A stretch of DNA of 8,510 bases from NCBI GenBank assembly GCA_021205645.1, contig JAJPXE010000047.1:1-8510 (forward strand), in the 5' to 3' direction. Positions 7,072-8,510 of this stretch are shown here, piece by piece. Under the pieces are notes generated by a model. The model was not told where the DNA came from and did no database searches. It saw only the letters and a program-made list of their open reading frames with translations. Source of the stretch: Candidatus Gastranaerophilales bacterium (GTDB taxonomy: Bacteria > Cyanobacteriota > Vampirovibrionia > Gastranaerophilales > Gastranaerophilaceae). Made by a program: the position numbers and the translations under genes. Position 1 is the first letter of the stretch. Each line of letters opens with the position of its first letter.

Positions 7072-7566
7072 TTAATTTTCCTCTTTCAAAAGGGTATCTA
7101 ACACAATGCTGATGGCATCGGAAGTCATTTGCGGATAGACCTTATCATTGATAACTACAACCGGAGCTAGACCGCATGCACCCAGACAGCTGACTGTTTC
7201 AAGTGAGAACAGACCGTTATCACAGGTCAATTGTCCTTCTTTAAGTCCGAGTTTGTTTCTGATTGCATTCAGAACCGGCATTGAGCCTCTGACGTGGCAG
7301 GCTGTTCCGTCGCATACTTTTATTTCAAACTTGCCTTTCGGCTCAAGCGAAAACTGGGCATAGAATGTTGCTACACCGTATACTGTTGCAGGGGACAGAC
7401 CATCGACTTTTTCACCTATATAGGTCATTGCATCTTCAGGCAGATATTTGTATATTTCCTGAATTTTTTGCAACATTGCAATCAGATAAGACTTGTTATA
7501 GTCAAAATCTTCAAGTATGCTGTCTATCTCGCGGTAATTAATACTTGATTGACATCCGTTTGTCAT
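7072..7566 (-). CDS. hydC: Bifurcating hydrogenase NuoE-like subunit HydC
   Basis: A small thioredoxin-fold [2Fe-2S] subunit of the trimeric hydrogenase, which works with HydB at the NAD(H) site. Residue numbers here count from the ATG at 7572. An N-terminal helical bundle (about 12-65, including LPEDAMTYIGEKVDGLSPATVYGVATFY) precedes the cluster ligands Cys87, Cys92, Cys129 and Cys133 in the usual C-x4-C...C-x3-C pattern. The frame is open to an ATG at 7572, but GGAG (7577-7574) lies only one base from it. The same GGAG is seven bases from the ATG at 7566, which I take as the start, giving 164 residues. It is the first gene of the hydCBA operon, with a promoter at 7652-7680. No frameshift or missing ligand is seen. 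Confidence 0.96.
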   Translation of the reverse strand: MTNGCQSSINYREIDSILEDFDYNKSYLIAMLQKIQEIYKYLPEDAMTYIGEKVDGLSPATVYGVATFYAQFSLEPKGKFEIKVCDGTACHVRGSMPVLNAIRNKLGLKEGQLTCDNGLFSLETVSCLGACGLAPVVVINDKVYPQMTSDAISIVLDTLLKEEN

Positions 7567-7615
7567 ATACATTCTCCTTCATACCTCAAACCATTGCTGA
7601 TTTTTCGGTTGGTTT

Positions 7616-7640
7616 TGTTAAATAAACACTGTTAAATAAA
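7616..7640. repeat. Tandem direct repeat just downstream of the hyd transcription start
   Basis: TGTTAAATAAA occurs at 7616-7626 and again at 7630-7640, separated by CAC (14-base period, identical copies). On the hyd strand this falls at about +5 to +30 of the predicted transcript. A regulator binding there could block the promoter. The half-site resembles part of a Rex site, but it is direct rather than inverted, so the regulator is not assigned. Confidence 0.5.
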
Positions 7641-7651
7641 TAACTATACAA

Positions 7652-7680
7652 AGTATATCACGATAAAAACTCCATTACAA
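7652..7680 (-). promoter_or_regulatory. Promoter of the hydCBA operon
   Basis: On the minus strand TTGTAA (7680-7675) is 17 bases from TATACT (7657-7652). The -10 is preceded by TGA, giving the extended -10 pattern TGnTATACT. Transcription would start near 7645, with a leader of about 78 bases. It is the best sigma-70-type promoter in the window, based on sequence match only. Confidence 0.7.
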
Positions 7681-7688
7681 GTTTTTAT
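7663..7688. repeat. Inverted repeat flanking the -35 box of the hyd promoter
   Basis: ATAAAAAC (7663-7670) and GTTTTTAT (7681-7688) are perfectly inverted around ten bases that contain the -35 hexamer (7675-7680). The placement is typical of an operator, though the sequence matches no binding site I can name. Confidence 0.5.
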
Positions 7689-7790
7689 GGTTGTACCGAT
7701 ATAGTTATTTTTATACAGCAAAATGCCGGACAAAATACAAAATAATACTAAAGTTGTAACCGTTTTATAGTTTCGGGTAATTATATTAAC

Positions 7791-7806
7791 AGGAATAAAA
7801 ATGTAA
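7791..7806 (+). promoter_or_regulatory. Start-stop element (AGGA then ATG-TAA) before the STAS gene
   Basis: AGGA (7791-7794) is six bases from an ATG (7801) that is followed at once by TAA (7804-7806). The ATG of the STAS gene lies ten bases after that TAA and has no ribosome site of its own. The arrangement could load ribosomes that then reinitiate at 7817, or it could be chance in A+T-rich DNA. Confidence 0.35.
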
Positions 7807-7816
7807 AATAAATCCT

Positions 7817-8152
7817 ATGAAGGTTAGTGATGAAAATAATCGTTATATAATCACGCCGGCTGTCACATCAATTACAGGTACTGTTTTATCAGAGATAGTA
7901 AATCTTCTTAGCGGATTAAATTCTCAAAAGCAGGTGGTTTTTGATTTGACCGGAGTCGAGAGCTGTATTAACAGTTTTTTTGTGTTGTTGAAAAAACTCT
8001 CCTGTGAGGCAGTTATTGTTAATCCCGAAAGTACGCTTTTGGCATTGCTCTATATGAGCGGATTTGACAGGTGTGTAAAAATATACGGGGATATGCTCTC
8101 AATGAACGAAAACAGGCGGGAGCTTATAAACCGTCGGTTTACCATAATATAG
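7817..8152 (+). CDS. STAS-domain protein, anti-sigma factor antagonist-like
   Basis: A single-domain protein of 111 residues. VVFDLTGVESCINSFFVLL (40-58) matches the STAS core strand and following helix. The Asn-Ser pair (52-53) aligns with the Asp-Ser of SpoIIAA-type proteins, where the Ser is phosphorylated, so Ser53 is a candidate phosphosite. The LLALLYMSGFDRCVKIYGD segment (74-92) fits the last helix and strand of the fold. The usual DSSG is degenerate here (NSFF), so partner switching is likely but not certain. No kinase (RsbW-like) or phosphatase (RsbU-like) partner is adjacent. The gene is divergent from hydC and ends one base before the stop of the convergent gene at 8154. No Shine-Dalgarno sits before this ATG; the nearest AGGA serves an ATG-TAA upstream. 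Confidence 0.8.
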   Translation: MKVSDENNRYIITPAVTSITGTVLSEIVNLLSGLNSQKQVVFDLTGVESCINSFFVLLKKLSCEAVIVNPESTLLALLYMSGFDRCVKIYGDMLSMNENRRELINRRFTII

Positions 8153-8153
8153 T

Positions 8154-8451
8154 CTATGATGATTGTGGTAGTATCCAATTTTGTGCTAATTTTCTTGCCC
8201 TGTCTGTATGATCTTTTTTTAGAACAATATTACCGTTTTCATCTTTACTTTTTATATAAACCTCATCTGTTGTGTTATCCTGATAATGATTACAATAGTC
8301 TTTAATTTCAGCGTAATCGGTGTTTAATTGTTGAGTTGTAACGACTGTGCCTTTATCACCGGTGAGCGTTTTTGATAATGAAACAGTGTTATTATCGGTT
8401 TTTATAATAGTTTACATCATATCCGTATCGGGGGGGGTAACTAATTCGCAT
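8154..8451 (-). pseudogene. Small gene (about 98 codons) interrupted by an apparent +1 base
   Basis: ATG at 8451, eight bases after GAGG in repeat copy C, opens the frame MRISYPPRYGYDVNYYK, which then stops at TAA. From 8411 a different frame, with no usable start codon, runs for 85 codons (TIIKTDNNTVSLSK...KLAQNWILPQSS) to TAG at 8154. Removing one A from the run of five (plus-strand T 8399-8403) joins the two into a continuous 98-residue hydrophilic, Thr/Asp/Lys-rich protein. The total length of 298 bases is one more than a whole number of codons. Changing the eight-C run (8430-8437) alone does not repair it, because either shift meets a stop before 8411. I do not recognise the family. It may be a decayed gene, a sequencing indel, or a frameshifted gene. 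It is convergent with the STAS gene. Confidence 0.55.
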
Positions 8452-8510
8452 AATTATCACCTCACCCGGGGGTAAATGTATCATGTCCCGTGATTTGCAA
8501 GGTCATCACC
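8449..8510 (-). repeat. Dispersed repeat copy C, cut by the window end
   Basis: Read on the minus strand, GGTGATGACC then TTG (8500) opens the 12-codon mini-ORF MQITGHDTFTPG, which ends in TGA at 8464-8462. That TGA overlaps a GAGGTGAT (8463-8456) placed to serve the ATG at 8451. The spacing between the two motifs is 49 bases, as in copy B. It is on the opposite strand to A and B, so the repeats are dispersed rather than a single tandem array. Confidence 0.8.

Larger units (their letters stand above)
7638..7710. repeat. Long-range inverted repeat enclosing the hyd promoter
   Basis: AAATAACTATA (7638-7648) is perfectly inverted at 7700-7710. The arms lie on either side of the hyd promoter and of the inner repeat at 7663-7688. 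They could be paired binding sites for one regulator, allowing looping across the promoter. Confidence 0.5.

Noticed and set aside
3436..7566. Complex I fragment (nuoEFG) instead of a hydrogenase
   Set aside because: HydA has all three H-cluster signatures with every Cys ligand, and HydB has the extra N- and C-terminal cluster domains. No other complex I subunits are present.
7616..7640. Rex (NADH/NAD-responsive) operator
   Set aside because: The TGTTAA half-sites are in direct, not inverted, orientation, so the known Rex site geometry is not met.

Overview
The window comes from an A+T-rich, strictly anaerobic fermentative bacterium. The evidence is a complete trimeric [FeFe] hydrogenase operon, low-G+C codon use, TTG starts with good Shine-Dalgarno sites, and c-di-GMP signalling with no oxygen-related genes. 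A gut Clostridium-like lineage or a non-photosynthetic cyanobacterial relative (Gastranaerophilales/Melainabacteria) would both fit. The sequence alone does not decide between them.

Layout from left to right: (1) 1-124 holds a GC-rich hairpin fragment of a dispersed repeat and a Rho-independent terminator. (2) 125-1972 (-) encodes a cytosolic GAF-GGDEF-HD-GYP protein that may both make and degrade c-di-GMP. (3) 1973-2333 is a divergent intergenic region with A+T-rich promoter candidates and two palindromes. (4) 2334-2978 (+) encodes an unrecognised 214-residue soluble protein with a TTG start set by a strong ribosome binding site. (5) 2979-3435 is packed with repeats: two copies of a 49-51 bp unit flank a block of GC-rich hairpins, followed by the terminator of the next operon. 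(6) 7566-3436 (-) is the operon hydC-hydB-hydA, with a recognisable promoter (extended -10) and terminator at its two ends. (7) 7567-7816 is a regulatory region rich in inverted and direct repeats. (8) 7817-8152 (+) encodes a stand-alone STAS-domain protein. (9) 8154-8451 (-) is a small gene interrupted by an apparent one-base frameshift. Its ribosome binding site and start lie inside a third copy of the dispersed repeat (8449-8510).

The operon should produce an electron-bifurcating (or confurcating) hydrogenase that couples NADH and reduced ferredoxin to H2. HydC and HydB form the NAD/FMN electron-input module and HydA carries the H-cluster. No maturation genes (hydE, hydF, hydG) are present, so they must lie elsewhere. 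The c-di-GMP enzyme and the STAS protein are signalling proteins with no visible functional tie to the hydrogenase.

The most unusual content is the dispersed repeat. Each copy contains GAGGTGAT-type sequences, close to perfect complements of the 16S rRNA 3' end, at the right distance from ATG or TTG. Each copy therefore looks like a portable translation-start cassette with a 12-28 codon mini-ORF, and at the right-hand end one copy appears to supply the start of a real gene.
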